A DNA stretch of 13,497 bases from Alphaproteobacteria bacterium (GCA_026400595.1 JAPLOT010000072.1:1-13497), one strand, 5' to 3'. Positions 1-7,713 are shown, counted from the first letter of the stretch. Program-made: numbers and translations. The notes: a model not told the origin generated them from the letters alone.

Positions 1-2
1 CG

Positions 3-1362
3 CCCGTGGAAGGCACGCTGCGCGTCGGCAATGCACCGCTGCACCCCCGCGCGGTCCCGCCGGGCGCTGCGACCGAGGTGACGGTCACGGTGGGTCATGG
101 CGGGCAGAACATCGCCGAGATCAGCGTGCCGCCGCTCGAAGGCGAGATCTCGACGCAGAACAACCGCGCCATCAGCGTGATCGAGGGCATACGCGACAGG
201 CTGCGCGTATTGCTGGTGTCCGGCGAGCCGCATCCCGGCGAACGTGCCTGGCGCAACCTGCTCAAGGCCGATGCGTCGGTCGACCTGGTGCATTTCACCA
301 TTCTCCGCCCGCCGGAAAAACAGGACGGCACGCCGGTCAAGGAACTGGCGCTGATCGCGTTTCCGACGCGCGAACTTTTCGTCGACAAGCTCGACGAGTT
401 CGATCTCGTGATCTTCGACCGCTACCGCCGCCAGGCGATCCTGCCTGCGGCCTATCTGGGCAATGTCGCGCGCTATGTGCAGGAAGGCGGAGCGGTGCTG
501 ATCTCCTCCGGCCCCGACTTCGCAAGCGAGGACGGACTCTATGCAACCCCTCTTGCCGACATCATTGCCGCGCCGCCGTCGGGCGAGATCATCGAGGGCG
601 CCTTCACGCCGCAGCTGACCGAGGCGGGCCGCAAGCATCCCGTGACCCGCAACCTGCCGCAGAGCGGCGGCGAGACACCCAGCTGGGGACGCTGGTTCCG
701 CCTTGTCGGCACCAGCAGTGCGGCTGGCGACGTCATCATGTCGGGCGACGACGGCAAGCCGCTGCTGGTGCTCTCGCATGCCGGCGAAGGCCGCGTGGCC
801 CAGATGCTGTCGGATCAGGGCTGGCTGTGGTCGCGCGGCTTCGAGGGCGGCGGGCCGCAGAGCGAACTCATGCGCCGCATTGCCCACTGGCTGATGGAAG
901 AACCGGATCTCGAAGAAGAGGCGCTGTCGGCCAGACAGCAGGGTAGCCAGCTGATCGTCGAGCGCCAGACCATGGCGGACAAGGCCGATCCGGTGACCGT
1001 GACCCTGCCATCAGGCAAGACCGAAACGGTCGAACTCGCCGAGACGTCGCCCGGCATGTGGACCGGCCGCATCGACATCACCGAGCCGGGCCTGCACCGA
1101 CTCGCTGACGGCCGGCTTGACGCGGTTGCCGCCGCCGGCAGCGCCGACGCACGCGAAATGAACGACATCACCGCGACCCCCCAGATCCTCACTCCCGTCG
1201 CCGCCGCGACTGGCGGGTCGGTGAAATGGCTGGAAGATGGCGTGCCGCAACTGGTGAAGGTGGCAGCTGACCGGCCCGCCTCAGGCGCAGGCTGGATCGG
1301 CCTTTGCACTGGGCGGACTGCTGCTGGGCCTCGCTGCCATGTGGTACCGCGAGGGCCGTTGA
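3..1362 (+). CDS. Glutamine-amidotransferase-like membrane protein, 5' cut by window edge, 3' end disrupted
   Basis: The 5' end lies outside the window; the frame is open from base 3. The visible part resembles the C-terminal half of the large alphaproteobacterial membrane protein usually found after MoxR, DUF58 and DUF4159 genes: a Rossmann-like class-I amidotransferase-type fold (VLLVSGEPHPGERAWRNLL, then DLVIFDRY and YVQEGGAVLISSG) followed by RHPVTRNLP-type, WGRWFR, and LLSDQGWLWSRGFEGGGP motifs. No catalytic Cys-His pair was identified, so enzymatic activity is not claimed. Coding signature in this frame ends at about 1302 (motif GWIGL). The expected terminal membrane segment and short tail (FALGGLLLGLAAMWYREGR) are present, but in the +1-shifted frame at 1303-1359 with a stop at 1360-1362. 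In the original frame translation would run to 1694 through non-homologous, Arg/Pro-rich sequence antisense to the next gene. The segment normally between GWIGL and the last helix appears missing. Function unknown; family assignment from memory of motifs. Confidence 0.7.
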
Positions 1363-1881
1363 GGCCTGCGCATGGCGGTAGGCCGGCAACACCATGCCGG
1401 AGGCGCCCTGAAGCGCTCCCGGAACGAGTTCGCAATAGAGAAGGCGGTCGGGATCGAAGGGGCCGGGAAGCGCCAGGAGGCCGCGCGGAAGCTTGCGGAA
1501 GCCGACCCTGGCGTAATAGGGCTCGTCGCCCACCAGAACCACGAGGCTGTGGCCCAGCGCCCTCGCCCGGTCAAGACCTTCGCGCATCAGCGTCAGCCCG
1601 ATCCCGAGGTTCTGCCGCTGCGGATGAACCGCGAGTGGTCCGAGCAGCAAGGCCGGCGTTCCCGCCTTGCCGATGCACAGCGGCCAGAAGCTGATGGTAC
1701 CGGAAAGCCCGAGTTCGGCGTCGCGCACCAGCATGGAGAGGCCGGGAATGGACGAACTTCCCTCGCGCAGGCGATATGACGTCTTGGTGCGCCGGCCGAT
1801 GCCGAAACTGGCATCGAGAAGCGCTTCGACGGCAGCAAGGTCGGAGTCGGTCTGGTCTTCAAGGTGAAATGGGGCGGTCAT
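1189..1881 (-). CDS. GNAT-family N-acetyltransferase with an unusual C-terminal extension
   Basis: The ATG at 1881 begins a 230-residue protein. Residues 1-165 look like a YhbS-type GNAT acetyltransferase: LLLGPLAVHPQRQN (79-91) leads into the acetyl-CoA loop QRQNLGIG (88-95), followed by the helix LTLMREGLDRARALG, the strand SLVVLVGD (112-119) and the family's YYARVGFRK (122-130). The ELVPGAL motif (151-157) usually sits near the end of such proteins. Here the frame stays open for about 60 more residues, which are Arg/Ser/Gln-rich and read antisense through the 3' end of the preceding gene, crossing the suspected deletion near 1298. The native stop was probably lost or lies within the missing segment, so the true protein may be about 170 residues. 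The substrate cannot be deduced. No strong Shine-Dalgarno sequence is seen upstream of the ATG. Confidence 0.75.
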   Translation of the reverse strand: MTAPFHLEDQTDSDLAAVEALLDASFGIGRRTKTSYRLREGSSSIPGLSMLVRDAELGLSGTISFWPLCIGKAGTPALLLGPLAVHPQRQNLGIGLTLMREGLDRARALGHSLVVLVGDEPYYARVGFRKLPRGLLALPGPFDPDRLLYCELVPGALQGASGMVLPAYRHAQASTALAVPHGSEAQQQSAQCKGRSSLRLRRAGQLPPSPVAARHLPAISPTRQSRRRRE

Positions 1882-2083
1882 GTCTGTGAGCTTTCGGAAG
1901 GCGGCGGGTTCAGCCGGGCGTTCCGGGCGCGTCGATCAGGCGTGACAGCGGGAAGCGGAAGACCAGGCAAGTTCAGGCGCGCGCAGAACCGCGCATGTCG
2001 CGGGTGCGTCGTCGCAGGGCCTGAGCAGTCTTCCGGTTCATGCAGCGCGCCATAAGGCCTCAAGGACTCGCCGTCAAGCAAAA

Positions 2084-2433
2084 CTACCAGACGTAGCTGC
2101 TGATGGGCGCGCCCAATGCCTCGGCAATGCGCCGCCGCGACCCGCCGGTGGTGGCATCAGGCAGCTTGACGGTGTCGAAGAACGCCAGCTCGGCGATCTC
2201 GCGACCGGGCTGAAAGGCATCGCGGCGGAAACGGCGGACAACGAAACAGGCCACATGGTCGCCTGGAAAGACCCGGTCGTTGAGATAGATGCCCATCAGC
2301 CGGGGCTCCTCCTCGACCGTTACAGCGGCCTCCTCGCGCAGTTCGCGCAGCGCCGCATCGTAGATGGTCTCGCCCCGCTCCACCCCACCGCCGGGCAGGA
2401 ACCAGCCTGGCGCATAAGTGTGGCGCAGCAGGC
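2084..2433 (-). CDS. Nudix hydrolase, truncated at its 5' end
   Basis: Homology begins at LLRHTYAPGWFLPGGG, the usual lead-in to the Nudix box of alphaproteobacterial Nudix hydrolases, and continues through the box GGVERGETIYDAALRELREE (a GX5EX7REUXEE match, with Ala for the usual Gly after it). The remainder (YLNDRV, GDHVACFVVRRF, EIAELAFFD) is typical of the family, which hydrolyses nucleoside diphosphates linked to a variable group. The first strand of the fold, about 30-40 residues before LLRHTY, is missing: upstream of about 2433 the minus frame is antisense to the ceramide-synthase-like gene. The nearest in-frame ATG is at 2524, but the residues it would add are this antisense sequence. 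The gene therefore looks like a remnant or a product of misassembly. Substrate not predictable. Confidence 0.65.
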
Positions 2434-3532
2434 CGGGATCAGGGCCTTCCTCGATGTCCCTTTCGCGATCTACCGGGAAGACCCCAACTGGGTGCCCCCG
2501 CTCTACCTCGAGCGCATGGATCATCTCAACCCGAAGAAGAACCCCTACTTCCGCCATGCCGAGGTCCAGCTCTTTCTCGCCGAGGTGAACGGGACACCGG
2601 TTGGCCGCATCTCCGCCCAGTACGACCGTCTGCGCAACGACCACCATCACGACAGCGTGGGCCAGTTCGGATTCATCGAGGCGCCGGACGATCCGGCCGT
2701 CTTTGCCGCGCTTGCCGGGGCGGCGGGAGAGTGGTTGAGGGCACGGGGGGCCGTCCGGATACAGGGGCCCTTCAGCTTCTCGATCAATGACGAGACCGGC
2801 TGCCTGGTCGAAGGATTCGACACGCCGCCGTCGATGATGATGGGCCACGCGCGGCCTTACTACGGCCCCCGCATCACAGAGCTGGGATTTGCCAAGGTCA
2901 AGGACACCATTGCCTATTCCATGGACCGCAGCATGAAGCTGCCGCGGGCGATGGACGCCATGTTCAATCGGGCCCTGGCGACGGACGACATCAAGGTGCG
3001 GCCGCTCGACAAGAAGAACCTCGATCGGGACCTGCGGATCATCATCGATATCTTCAACGATGCCTGGAGCGAAAACTGGGGCTTTGTGCCCTTTACGCCG
3101 GAAGAGATCACCAAGCTTGGCAATGACCTCAAGATGCTGGTGAAGGGTGACTACATCTCAATTGCCACCTACCAGGGCGAACCCGTGGCCATGGCCGTGA
3201 CCCTGCCGAACATCAATGACTGGATCTTCGACCTCAGGGGCCGGCTAGTGCCGTTCGGGCTTCCCAAGTTGATGTGGCGCATGCTGTCCCGGCATCCGCG
3301 CTCGGTCCGCATGCCGCTGATGGGGGTCAAGAAGGCCTATCACGGCACGGCCATCGGATCGGCCCTTGCGCTGACGGTCATCGAAACGCTGCGCCGCTAT
3401 CACGTGGCCTGCGGCACCGAACAGGCCGAATTGTCATGGATCCTCGAAGACAACATGCCCATGCGCCGGATGATCGAGTCGCTGGGGGCAAGGCCCTACA
3501 AGACCTATCGCGTCTTCGAGAAGGTCCTGTGA
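2420..3532 (+). CDS. bcerS: bCerS-like (bacterial ceramide synthase) GNAT-fold acyltransferase
   Basis: This soluble protein has about 370 residues from GTG 2420. Conserved blocks are the N-terminal AIYREDPNWVPPL (16-28), LNPKKNPYFRHAEVQLFLAE (36-55), VGRISAQYDR, GPFSFSINDETGCLVEGFD (116-134) and PPSMMMGHARPYYGP, then a GNAT-like C-terminal half with GTAIGSALALTVIETL and SWILEDNMPMRRMIESLGA. This is the family often labelled 'N-acetyltransferase' or 'dATP pyrophosphohydrolase'; I recall the Caulobacter ceramide synthase belonging to it. In that role it transfers an acyl group from acyl-CoA to the amine of the sphingoid base. Its place in a sphingolipid island supports this. The start is uncertain: GTG 2420 or ATG 2255 are possible, but both lie in sequence complementary to the Nudix gene, and family-specific sequence begins at about 2435. 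The stop overlaps the next ATG (TGATG at 3530-3534), so the two genes are translationally linked. Confidence 0.75.
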   Translation: MAQQAGIRAFLDVPFAIYREDPNWVPPLYLERMDHLNPKKNPYFRHAEVQLFLAEVNGTPVGRISAQYDRLRNDHHHDSVGQFGFIEAPDDPAVFAALAGAAGEWLRARGAVRIQGPFSFSINDETGCLVEGFDTPPSMMMGHARPYYGPRITELGFAKVKDTIAYSMDRSMKLPRAMDAMFNRALATDDIKVRPLDKKNLDRDLRIIIDIFNDAWSENWGFVPFTPEEITKLGNDLKMLVKGDYISIATYQGEPVAMAVTLPNINDWIFDLRGRLVPFGLPKLMWRMLSRHPRSVRMPLMGVKKAYHGTAIGSALALTVIETLRRYHVACGTEQAELSWILEDNMPMRRMIESLGARPYKTYRVFEKVL

Positions 3533-4302
3533 TGGCTAAGCCCTGGAATGCCCTGATCCTTGCGGCCGGGCGCGGTCCCGAGGACCCGATGGCGAAGGCC
3601 TATGGCGTGGCCAACAAATGCACCATCTCCATTGGCGGCAAGCCCATGCTGCTGCGCGTCGCCGAGGCCCTCGATGCGTCTGGCGTGATCGGGCCCATCG
3701 CCGTCTCGATCGAAGATCCCGCGATCGTGTCGACCCTGCTCGGCAACAGGGCACTCGCGCTCGCCCCTGCCCACAGCGCGCCTGCCTCCGTGATGGCAGC
3801 CCTGGCCTCCGGCCAGGTGACCTATCCCGTGCTGGTCACCACCGGCGACCATGCCCTGCTGACGCCGGACATGGTTCGCTACTTCTGTGCCGAGTCAGCA
3901 GCCATCGATGCCGACTTCACGGCGGGGCTGGCCAGGGCCGAGACCATTCTCGCCGCCTATCCGGACTCGATCCGAACCTACTTCACCCTGGGGCCGGACC
4001 GCGTTTCTGGCTGCAATCTCTTTGCCGTGAAGAGCGCGCGTGGACTAAGCCTTCTCGATCGCTGGCAATATCTGGAGCAGGTGCGCAAGAAGCCCTGGCG
4101 CCTGATCGCCGCCTTCGGCATATCTCCGCTCCTGCGCTTCCTGACCGGCCAGCTCGACCTCGAACAGGCCTTTCGGATCGTCTCTGGGAAGCTTGGTCTG
4201 CTGGCACGGCCGGTGGTGATGCCTTTCGCGGAGGCGGCGATCGATGTCGACAAGCCGGCAGACAAGGAACTGGCCGAGCGCATCGCCGCCAGGCGCGGCT
4301 GA
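3532..4302 (+). CDS. MobA-like NTP transferase domain protein
   Basis: 256 residues from ATG 3532, chosen because it overlaps the upstream stop and follows the good ribosome site GAGAAGG at 3518-3524. It has a Rossmann-like nucleotidyltransferase fold: the N-terminal strand and nucleotide loop NALILAAGRG (6-15), a conserved NK (28-29) and GGKPML (35-40), the metal-binding Asp in LVTTGDHALL (Asp106), and a second acidic element IDVDKPAD (237-243) near the C-terminus. Such enzymes join a nucleotide (GMP or CMP) to a phosphorylated acceptor. No signal peptide or membrane segment is seen, so it should be cytosolic. Co-transcription with the bCerS-like gene suggests a part in sphingolipid head-group supply, but the acceptor is unknown. 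The molybdopterin cofactor role of MobA itself is unlikely in this context. Confidence 0.75.
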   Translation: MAKPWNALILAAGRGPEDPMAKAYGVANKCTISIGGKPMLLRVAEALDASGVIGPIAVSIEDPAIVSTLLGNRALALAPAHSAPASVMAALASGQVTYPVLVTTGDHALLTPDMVRYFCAESAAIDADFTAGLARAETILAAYPDSIRTYFTLGPDRVSGCNLFAVKSARGLSLLDRWQYLEQVRKKPWRLIAAFGISPLLRFLTGQLDLEQAFRIVSGKLGLLARPVVMPFAEAAIDVDKPADKELAERIAARRG

Positions 4303-5034
4303 TCAGCCCCAGCTGGCCACCAGCTGCCTGGCCTGCTGCAGATCGACCGGGAAGTCCACCTCGCACCAGCGCAGGCCGGTGATGGCAATGGTGTTGATGT
4401 CGACCTGCTTGGCCAGCGATCCCACTGCGGAGGGGAACCACTGCTTCAGGCCAGAGGGCTCGCGCATCGCCATCTCAAGCTGTTTCACATAGGCCTTCAC
4501 GCCGTCGCCGCGGAAGATGTAGAAGCCGATGTCCTCGGCATCCGTCGTGTCGACCGGCAGGGTCTTGCCAATCTCGGTGAGACGGCCCTGGTCAAGCATG
4601 ACCTTCATGTCATCAGGGTCGTAGGCATCCTTGCGATTGATGGCAACGGTCACCGGCCGCGGCTCCGCCGAGAGGAGGCGTTCCACCAGATCGGCGCGGA
4701 AGACATTGTCGCCATTGACCTGGATGAAGTCGGTGGTCATTTCGCCCCGCGCCATCCAGCAGCTCGCCAGATTGTCGGCGACCGCATAGAAGGGATTGTA
4801 GACGGTGCGAATGCCGACCTTGAGGCTGCGGGCGATCTCCGCCAAAGCGGCTTCGATCCGGGCCGAGGCATAGCCGGTCACCACCACGAAATCGCTGATG
4901 CCGCAGGCGGCAAAGGCATCGATCTGGCGGGCAATGAGGGTTCGGCCGTGAATGTCCAGCAGGGCCTTGGGCACTTCGGCGGTGAGCGGCAGCAGCCGCT
5001 TGCCTTGGCCTGCGGCAAGAATGATGACTCGCAC
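4303..5034 (-). CDS. LicC-like sugar/choline-phosphate-type nucleotidyltransferase
   Basis: 243 residues starting at GTG 5034; this start places the first residues directly on the nucleotide-binding strand (MRVIILAAGQGKRL), whereas the longer frame adds 17 non-conserved residues. Motifs: LAAGQGKRL (6-14), PKALLDIHGRTLI (22-34), an N-x-x-N/D-N-L-x-S segment NPFYAVADNLASCW (80-93) like that in phosphocholine and aminoethylphosphonate cytidylyltransferases, catalytic VNGDN (Asp109), and EVDFPVDL (225-232) supplying the second metal ligand. It probably couples CTP (or another NTP) to a small phospho-alcohol or sugar phosphate. The gene faces the MobA-like gene with no space between stop codons and is divergent from the phosphoesterase operon. 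The product could provide an activated head group, but no substrate can be named. Confidence 0.78.
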   Translation of the reverse strand: MRVIILAAGQGKRLLPLTAEVPKALLDIHGRTLIARQIDAFAACGISDFVVVTGYASARIEAALAEIARSLKVGIRTVYNPFYAVADNLASCWMARGEMTTDFIQVNGDNVFRADLVERLLSAEPRPVTVAINRKDAYDPDDMKVMLDQGRLTEIGKTLPVDTTDAEDIGFYIFRGDGVKAYVKQLEMAMREPSGLKQWFPSAVGSLAKQVDINTIAITGLRWCEVDFPVDLQQARQLVASWG

Positions 5035-5049
5035 GATGCTTGAACCCTG

Positions 5050-5079
5050 ATATTGCGGACAGCTAGAAGGCCGTTTCAA
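5050..5079 (-). promoter_or_regulatory. Possible promoter for the LicC-like gene
   Basis: In the 73-base gap between the two divergent genes, the minus strand carries TTGAAA (5079-5074), one mismatch from a sigma-70 -35 box, then an 18-base spacer and CAATAT (5055-5050), a weak -10 box. It would start transcription about 15 bases before GTG 5034. Judged by eye only. Confidence 0.3.
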
Positions 5080-5094
5080 TCGCACTCGATTCCC

Positions 5095-5100
5095 GGGAAG
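5095..5100 (+). promoter_or_regulatory. Ribosome binding site fixing the GTG start of the phosphoesterase
   Basis: GGGAAG lies 7 bases before GTG 5108, supporting this non-ATG start. The encoded N-terminus then begins immediately with the first metal motif (LSDLHLG). Confidence 0.55.
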
Positions 5101-5107
5101 TCAACGC

Positions 5108-6028
5108 GTGTTCAGCCTCGCCCACCTGTCCGACCTGCACCTGGGACCTCTGCCCGAGGGTGCGGCCCGGCGGCATTTCGCGCTCAAGCGCTCGATCGGC
5201 GCGGCGAACTGGCGGCTCCGGCGGCACAAGCAGCATGATCCCGCCGTGGCGGCAGCCATGGCCATGGACATCCGGGCGGCCAATCCGGACCATGTCGCGT
5301 GCACCGGGGACATCGTGAATGTCGCCGCCCATGCCGAATTTCCGGCCGCCGCCGCCTGGCTGGCGGATTTCGGACCGCCGGACTGGATCAGTTTTGTTCC
5401 GGGCAACCACGACACCTATGTGCGGCTCAGCTGGGAAAACGGCCTGGTCCACCTGGCGCCCTATATGGATGGCGACATGAAGGTGCGGCTGACCCAGACC
5501 AGCCACCAGATCGCCACACCCTTTCCCTACGTCCGCCTGCGCCGCAATGTGGCGCTCATTGGCCTGTGCTCCGGCGAGCCACAGAATCTCTTCAAGGCCG
5601 CCGGGCGGCTGGGCGAGACCCAGCTTGAATCGCTCGCCAGCCTGCTGCGCGATCTGCGCGAGCGCGGCTACGCCCGCGTACTGATGATCCATCATCCGCC
5701 CCTGCCCGGGCTGGCTTCGCCGCGCAAGGCCCTGGTGGACGCCGGCCCTCTTCGCGACCTGCTGGTCAGGGAAGGCGCCGAACTGGCGCTCCATGGCCAC
5801 AATCACGAGCCCATGCTGACCCCGCTCGAAACCCGCTTCGGCCTGCTGAACGTAATGGGCGTGCCTTCGGCCTCAATCGCCCGCCCCACCCACCATCCCG
5901 CGGCAGCCTGGAACAACTACCGGATCACCCGCAGCAGCGGGAAATGGCTGACCCAGGTCACCGTCCGGGGCTGGAACGACGAACACCGTCACATGGAAAC
6001 AAGCGACGAATTCGCCCTTTCAACCTGA
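5108..6028 (+). CDS. Calcineurin-like metallophosphoesterase
   Basis: 306 residues from GTG 5108. All five motifs of the dinuclear metallophosphoesterase family are present in order: SDLHLG (Asp9, His11), TGDIVN (66-71), PGNHD (98-102), MIHHPPLPG (His195, His196) and LHGHNHEP (229-236). No signal peptide or transmembrane segment is visible, so it is expected to be cytosolic or peripheral. Family members hydrolyse phosphomonoesters, phosphodiesters or nucleotide-lipid pyrophosphates (as LpxH does with UDP-diacylglucosamine). As first gene of the operon carrying lipid kinase, cytidylyltransferase and phosphotransferase genes, it may cleave a phospho- or CDP-sphingolipid intermediate or release a head-group precursor; this is inference. 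A broad-specificity nucleotide phosphodiesterase is an equally open alternative. Confidence 0.85.
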   Translation: MFSLAHLSDLHLGPLPEGAARRHFALKRSIGAANWRLRRHKQHDPAVAAAMAMDIRAANPDHVACTGDIVNVAAHAEFPAAAAWLADFGPPDWISFVPGNHDTYVRLSWENGLVHLAPYMDGDMKVRLTQTSHQIATPFPYVRLRRNVALIGLCSGEPQNLFKAAGRLGETQLESLASLLRDLRERGYARVLMIHHPPLPGLASPRKALVDAGPLRDLLVREGAELALHGHNHEPMLTPLETRFGLLNVMGVPSASIARPTHHPAAAWNNYRITRSSGKWLTQVTVRGWNDEHRHMETSDEFALST

Positions 6029-6047
6029 GCCTTCACTGCGATAGACT
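6019..6047 (+). promoter_or_regulatory. Weak candidate promoter upstream of the HIT gene
   Basis: TTCAAC (6019-6024) and TAGACT (6042-6047) are separated by 17 bases in a locally AT-rich stretch just before ATG 6054. No ribosome site precedes that ATG, so a transcript starting here could be nearly leaderless. Both boxes match the consensus poorly. Confidence 0.2.
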
Positions 6048-6053
6048 AAACAA

Positions 6054-6488
6054 ATGAATGCGACGCTTCAGAAGTTTGGTTATCCGGCAGGACTCGTGCG
6101 CGAGTACCGCCACTGGGCGGTCCTGCTGCGCCCGGCACAGGTGACGCTGGGAGCCCTCGTCCTCGCGGCCCTGTCCAACGTAACGGCATTCTCCGCCCTG
6201 CCCCCGGCTGCCTTCACGGAACTTCATCAGGTAACGGGCGACATCGAAGCAGGGCTTTCAAGGTTCCAGCCGCATGACCGCATCAACTACCTGATGCTGA
6301 TGATGGTCGACCCGCATGTGCATTTTCATGTCCTGCCGCGCTATGCGGTGGCGCAGCAGTTCGCGGGGGTGAGCTTCGCCGATGCCGGATGGCCCGGTCC
6401 ACCGGATCTCAAGTCGGCCACAGCACTGGGCGAGGCGCAGTTCAACTCCCTCCGGGACAGCCTCACGTCCTGCTGGCCCACGAGCTGA
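6054..6488 (+). CDS. HIT-family (histidine triad) protein
   Basis: 144 residues, normal for a single HIT domain. The N-terminal part (REYRHWAVLLRPAQVTLGALVLAA) matches the strand-helix of HIT proteins, and the catalytic triad motif is DPHVHFHVLPRY with His88, His90 and His92. HIT enzymes hydrolyse or transfer NMP groups on phosphoramidates, dinucleoside polyphosphates or ADP/CDP-linked compounds. The gene lies 25 bases after the phosphoesterase and 7 bases before the LptF-like gene, within the operon. In that setting a substrate such as a nucleotide-activated head group or lipid is conceivable, but no direct evidence exists. The C-terminal tail contains GWPGPPDL, which I associate with the alphaproteobacterial subgroup. 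Confidence 0.8.
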   Translation: MNATLQKFGYPAGLVREYRHWAVLLRPAQVTLGALVLAALSNVTAFSALPPAAFTELHQVTGDIEAGLSRFQPHDRINYLMLMMVDPHVHFHVLPRYAVAQQFAGVSFADAGWPGPPDLKSATALGEAQFNSLRDSLTSCWPTS

Positions 6489-6495
6489 CACCATT

Positions 6496-7713
6496 GTGCT
6501 GAAACTCATCGACCGCCACGTCCTCAAGCAGATTGCGACGCCGCTCGCCGGCGCGATGGCGATCGGCCTGCTCATGCTGCTGGCCGAGCGCATGGTGCGC
6601 CTGCTCGACAACACGCTGGGAAAGAAGAATTCGTTCGCAGTGGTTTTCGAGATGCTGGCCTATCTCGTGCCGCATTATCTCGGCACGGCAATTCCGGCAG
6701 CGCTCTTTCTCGGCCTGCTGCTGGGTTTCGGCAAGATGTCGAACAATTCCGAGACCGATGCCTTCATGGCGGCCGGTATCGGGCTCAACCGGATGGCGCG
6801 GCCCGTGATCCTGCTCTCGGTTCTGCTGAGCGTCGCATCGCTGGCGATATTCGGCTGGGCCCAGCCCTATACGCGATACGCCTACCGTTCCGTCGTCTTC
6901 GACGTCAGCAAGGTGGATGTCTTCTACCTCGCACAGGAAGGTGTCTTCATGCAGACCGGGGATCGCACCTTCATTCTCGACGAACTGGACCGCAGCAAGA
7001 ACTCCTTCGAGCGTGCCTTCATCTATGAGGACAGAGGCCCCGAAGGATCGGACACGATCACGGCGTCCAAGGGGTCGCTGATCGAAATCGCCGGAGACCG
7101 ACGGCCGATCCTGCGGCTTGAGGAAGGACATCGCCTGACTTTCAAGCAGAAACCGTCACCCGGTGAGGCGACATTGCCGCCGCCCGAGGTGGCGGAATTC
7201 GCCATTGCCGATGCGCCGCTGGGCAAGGTCAACAAGGACATCTTCCGGCCGCGTGGCGATGATCAGAAGGAATTGACGCTGCCCGAACTGGTCCAGCGAA
7301 TCGACACCCCCCCGCGCAAGACCACTTCGGCGGAAGTGCGCGCCGAACTGCACAAGCGTCTCGTCAATGTGTTCAGCATGCTGGTCCTTCCGTTCCTCGC
7401 CATTCCCTTTGCGGTCGGCGGACGCAGGAACCGTTCATCGGCACGTTTTGGCGTGGCGCTGGTCCTGATCATTGTCTACCACGAGGTGATCGAGCAAGGC
7501 GGCGTGATCGCCGGCAAGAACCTCGCGTCGCCCTGGCTGGCGCTGTGGATGCCATTCGGGTTGCTTGCGGCCTTCGCCGCCTGGCGTTACTACAATGCCT
7601 GCTTCACGGTAAAACGCGATGCCGTGGACAAGTCATCGGAATGGCTGGGCGAAAAAGCGAGTGCGCTGCGCGGCGCCCTGTTCGGCCGACTGGGTTGGGA
7701 GACTCGCACGTGA
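6496..7713 (+). CDS. lptF: LptF-like (YjgP/YjgQ family) permease, probable sphingolipid export component
   Basis: 405 residues from GTG 6496 (MLKLIDRHVLKQI), the start matching the amphipathic N-terminus of LptF proteins. Topology by eye: helices at about 12-35, 51-80 and 101-122, a large periplasmic jellyroll-type domain (about 125-285), then helices at 290-309, 319-340 and 346-367, with an extra tail of about 38 residues. The conserved cytoplasmic segment NSETDAFMAAGIG (84-96) corresponds to the coupling region that contacts the LptB ATPase. LptF with LptG extracts LPS from the inner membrane and passes it to LptC/LptA. This gene overlaps an LptG-like partner, and the pair sits between HIT and cpgA-like genes, not beside lptD, surA or pdxA where the canonical pair often lies. 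A paralogue dedicated to sphingolipids is therefore plausible. No ATPase gene is in the window. Confidence 0.85.
   Translation: MLKLIDRHVLKQIATPLAGAMAIGLLMLLAERMVRLLDNTLGKKNSFAVVFEMLAYLVPHYLGTAIPAALFLGLLLGFGKMSNNSETDAFMAAGIGLNRMARPVILLSVLLSVASLAIFGWAQPYTRYAYRSVVFDVSKVDVFYLAQEGVFMQTGDRTFILDELDRSKNSFERAFIYEDRGPEGSDTITASKGSLIEIAGDRRPILRLEEGHRLTFKQKPSPGEATLPPPEVAEFAIADAPLGKVNKDIFRPRGDDQKELTLPELVQRIDTPPRKTTSAEVRAELHKRLVNVFSMLVLPFLAIPFAVGGRRNRSSARFGVALVLIIVYHEVIEQGGVIAGKNLASPWLALWMPFGLLAAFAAWRYYNACFTVKRDAVDKSSEWLGEKASALRGALFGRLGWETRT

Noticed and set aside
1363..1694. Continuation of the first gene's frame past the native-looking stop
   Set aside because: Arg/Pro-rich sequence antisense to the GNAT acetyltransferase; the true C-terminal helix is found in another frame ending at 1362.
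1882..2083. Intergenic stretch between the GNAT and Nudix genes, with a 67-codon minus-strand frame ending at the GNAT start
   Set aside because: The peptide has no recognisable motif, and no convincing promoter, terminator hairpin, repeat or RNA was seen.
3532..4302. Molybdenum cofactor guanylyltransferase (MobA) as a functional call
   Set aside because: Fold resemblance only; no molybdopterin genes nearby and the gene is coupled to the bCerS-like gene.
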